Source of the DNA: Defluviitaleaceae bacterium
Lineage (GTDB): Bacteria > Bacillota > Clostridia > Lachnospirales > UBA5962
Assembly: GCA_009780765.1 (NCBI GenBank)
Contig: WQZK01000140.1
Coordinates: 1 to 5,453 of the forward strand
Direction of reading: 5' to 3'
Length of the DNA: 5,453 bases
A program made the position numbers and the translations under genes. The notes beneath the pieces are model-generated. The model did no database searches. It was not told the DNA's origin and saw only the letters and a program-made list of their open reading frames with translations. This document shows positions 4,658-5,453 of the stretch, one piece after another; position 1 is the stretch's first letter; every line of letters starts with the position of its first letter.

Positions 4658-4671
4658 TAGGAAGTGTTTGA

Positions 4672-5453
4672 GTGATACGAGGGCAAGCAATACAAGAAAA
4701 ATTTTTTATAGACGATTTTTATATACATGATTTGCTTAGAGATGCTAAAAAAGCGACCAATGAGGATATAGAAAAAATATTACAAAAAGCTGAGCGGTTT
4801 GAGGGTTTATCCCATCAAGATGTAGCCGCTCTTTTGGTTGTTCAAGAAAAAAAATATATCGACCGAATTTTTGAAATAGCAAGAAAAATAAAATCACATG
4901 TTTATGGCGAACGTGTGGTTGTTTTTGCACCATTATATGTGAGTGATTATTGCGTTAATCAGTGTGAATATTGTGGATTTAATTGCGATTCCTCGTTTAG
5001 GCGTCGCAAATTAAGCATGGCAGAAGTTATGCAAGAGGTTAAGGTTCTTGAAAAAATGGGGCACAAGCGTATTGCCTTAGAAGCGGGTGAAGATCAAGAG
5101 AATTGCCCCATAGATTACATTTTAGAATGTATAAAAACAATTTATAGCATGAAGTTTGAAAATGGCGAAATTAGGCGTGTTAATGTTAACATAGCTGCAA
5201 CCACGGTTGATGAATATAAAATGCTAAAGGCCGCACAGATTGGCACTTATATACTTTTTCAAGAAACTTATCATCAAGAAACTTATGAAAGGGTTCATCC
5301 TAAGGGTCCAAAAAGTGACTATATGTATCATTCAACTGCATTTGATAGAGCGATGGAAGCAGGGGTTGATGATGTAGGTGCAGGCGTTTTATTTGGGCTT
5401 TACGACTATAAGTATGATGTTTTAGGGCTAATGCTTCATAACGAACATTTAGA
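4672..5453 (+). CDS. hydG: HydG, radical SAM tyrosine lyase for [FeFe]-hydrogenase H-cluster assembly, N-terminal 260 residues
   Basis: HydG splits tyrosine with a radical SAM reaction, releasing p-cresol and producing the CO and cyanide ligands of the hydrogenase H-cluster; HydE and HydF complete the pathway. The radical SAM [4Fe-4S] motif CxxxCxxC is at C94-C98-C101 (SDYCVNQCEYCGF). It is followed by family-typical segments MGHKRIALEAGED (129-141), RRVNVNIAATTVDEYK (168-183), GTYILFQETYHQETYERVHP (191-210) and VGAGVLFGLYDYKYDV (235-250). The frame stays open to the window end; the full protein is usually about 470 residues, so the second, C-terminal cluster domain is not visible. The GTG at 4672 is the only credible start: an in-frame TGA ends immediately before it, the first Met-like alternatives are far inside, and AGGA (4659-4662) lies 9 bases upstream. 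An additional Cys (C105) just after the motif is not something I recall as conserved. Confidence 0.97.
   Translation, partial: MIRGQAIQEKFFIDDFYIHDLLRDAKKATNEDIEKILQKAERFEGLSHQDVAALLVVQEKKYIDRIFEIARKIKSHVYGERVVVFAPLYVSDYCVNQCEYCGFNCDSSFRRRKLSMAEVMQEVKVLEKMGHKRIALEAGEDQENCPIDYILECIKTIYSMKFENGEIRRVNVNIAATTVDEYKMLKAAQIGTYILFQETYHQETYERVHPKGPKSDYMYHSTAFDRAMEAGVDDVGAGVLFGLYDYKYDVLGLMLHNEHL

Overview
The window is AT-rich DNA from a low-GC, Gram-positive anaerobe, most likely a member of the Clostridia (Firmicutes/Bacillota). Three things point there: the rpmG-secE-nusG-rplK-rplA cluster with Clostridia-like protein sequences, strong purine-rich Shine-Dalgarno (SD) sites, and a gene for HydG, a maturase of [FeFe]-hydrogenase. 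The assignment rests on recognised protein families and base composition; no 16S or other marker is present.

Layout. Bases 2-397 (+) are the 3' end of an ABC-F ATPase gene of the Lsa/CplR-like type, a group that includes ribosome-protecting antibiotic resistance proteins. It is followed 27 bases later by a GNAT acetyltransferase gene (425-1093, +). Next comes a ribbon-helix-helix (RHH) protein gene (1172-1576, +). It has its own near-consensus promoter (1099-1127) and two inverted repeats sitting where operators would be. A bidirectional terminator (1562-1591) separates it from the convergent translation/secretion cluster.

The cluster lies on the minus strand and reads, in transcription order, rpmG (L33), secE, nusG, rplK (L11), rplA (L1). 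It ends at the shared terminator right after rplA, so rplJ-rplL, which often follow, are not here. The spacers before rplK and before rplA each hold a hairpin resembling the L1-binding site of 23S rRNA. This suggests feedback control of L11/L1 synthesis by free L1. SD sites of secE and nusG overlap the stop codon of the preceding gene, as expected for translationally coupled genes.

Divergent from this cluster, on the plus strand, lie a gene for an HD-domain (metal phosphohydrolase type) protein (4095-4577, TTG start) and the first 260 codons of hydG (4672 to the window end, GTG start). hydG has its own promoter (4597-4625), with an 11-base direct repeat around it.

No tRNA, rRNA, CRISPR array or insertion sequence was seen. 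I do not see a clearly new multi-gene system. The most worthwhile leads are the paired L1-like RNA elements, the operator-like repeats at the RHH gene with its unassigned C-terminal domain, and the repeat pair at the hydG promoter.
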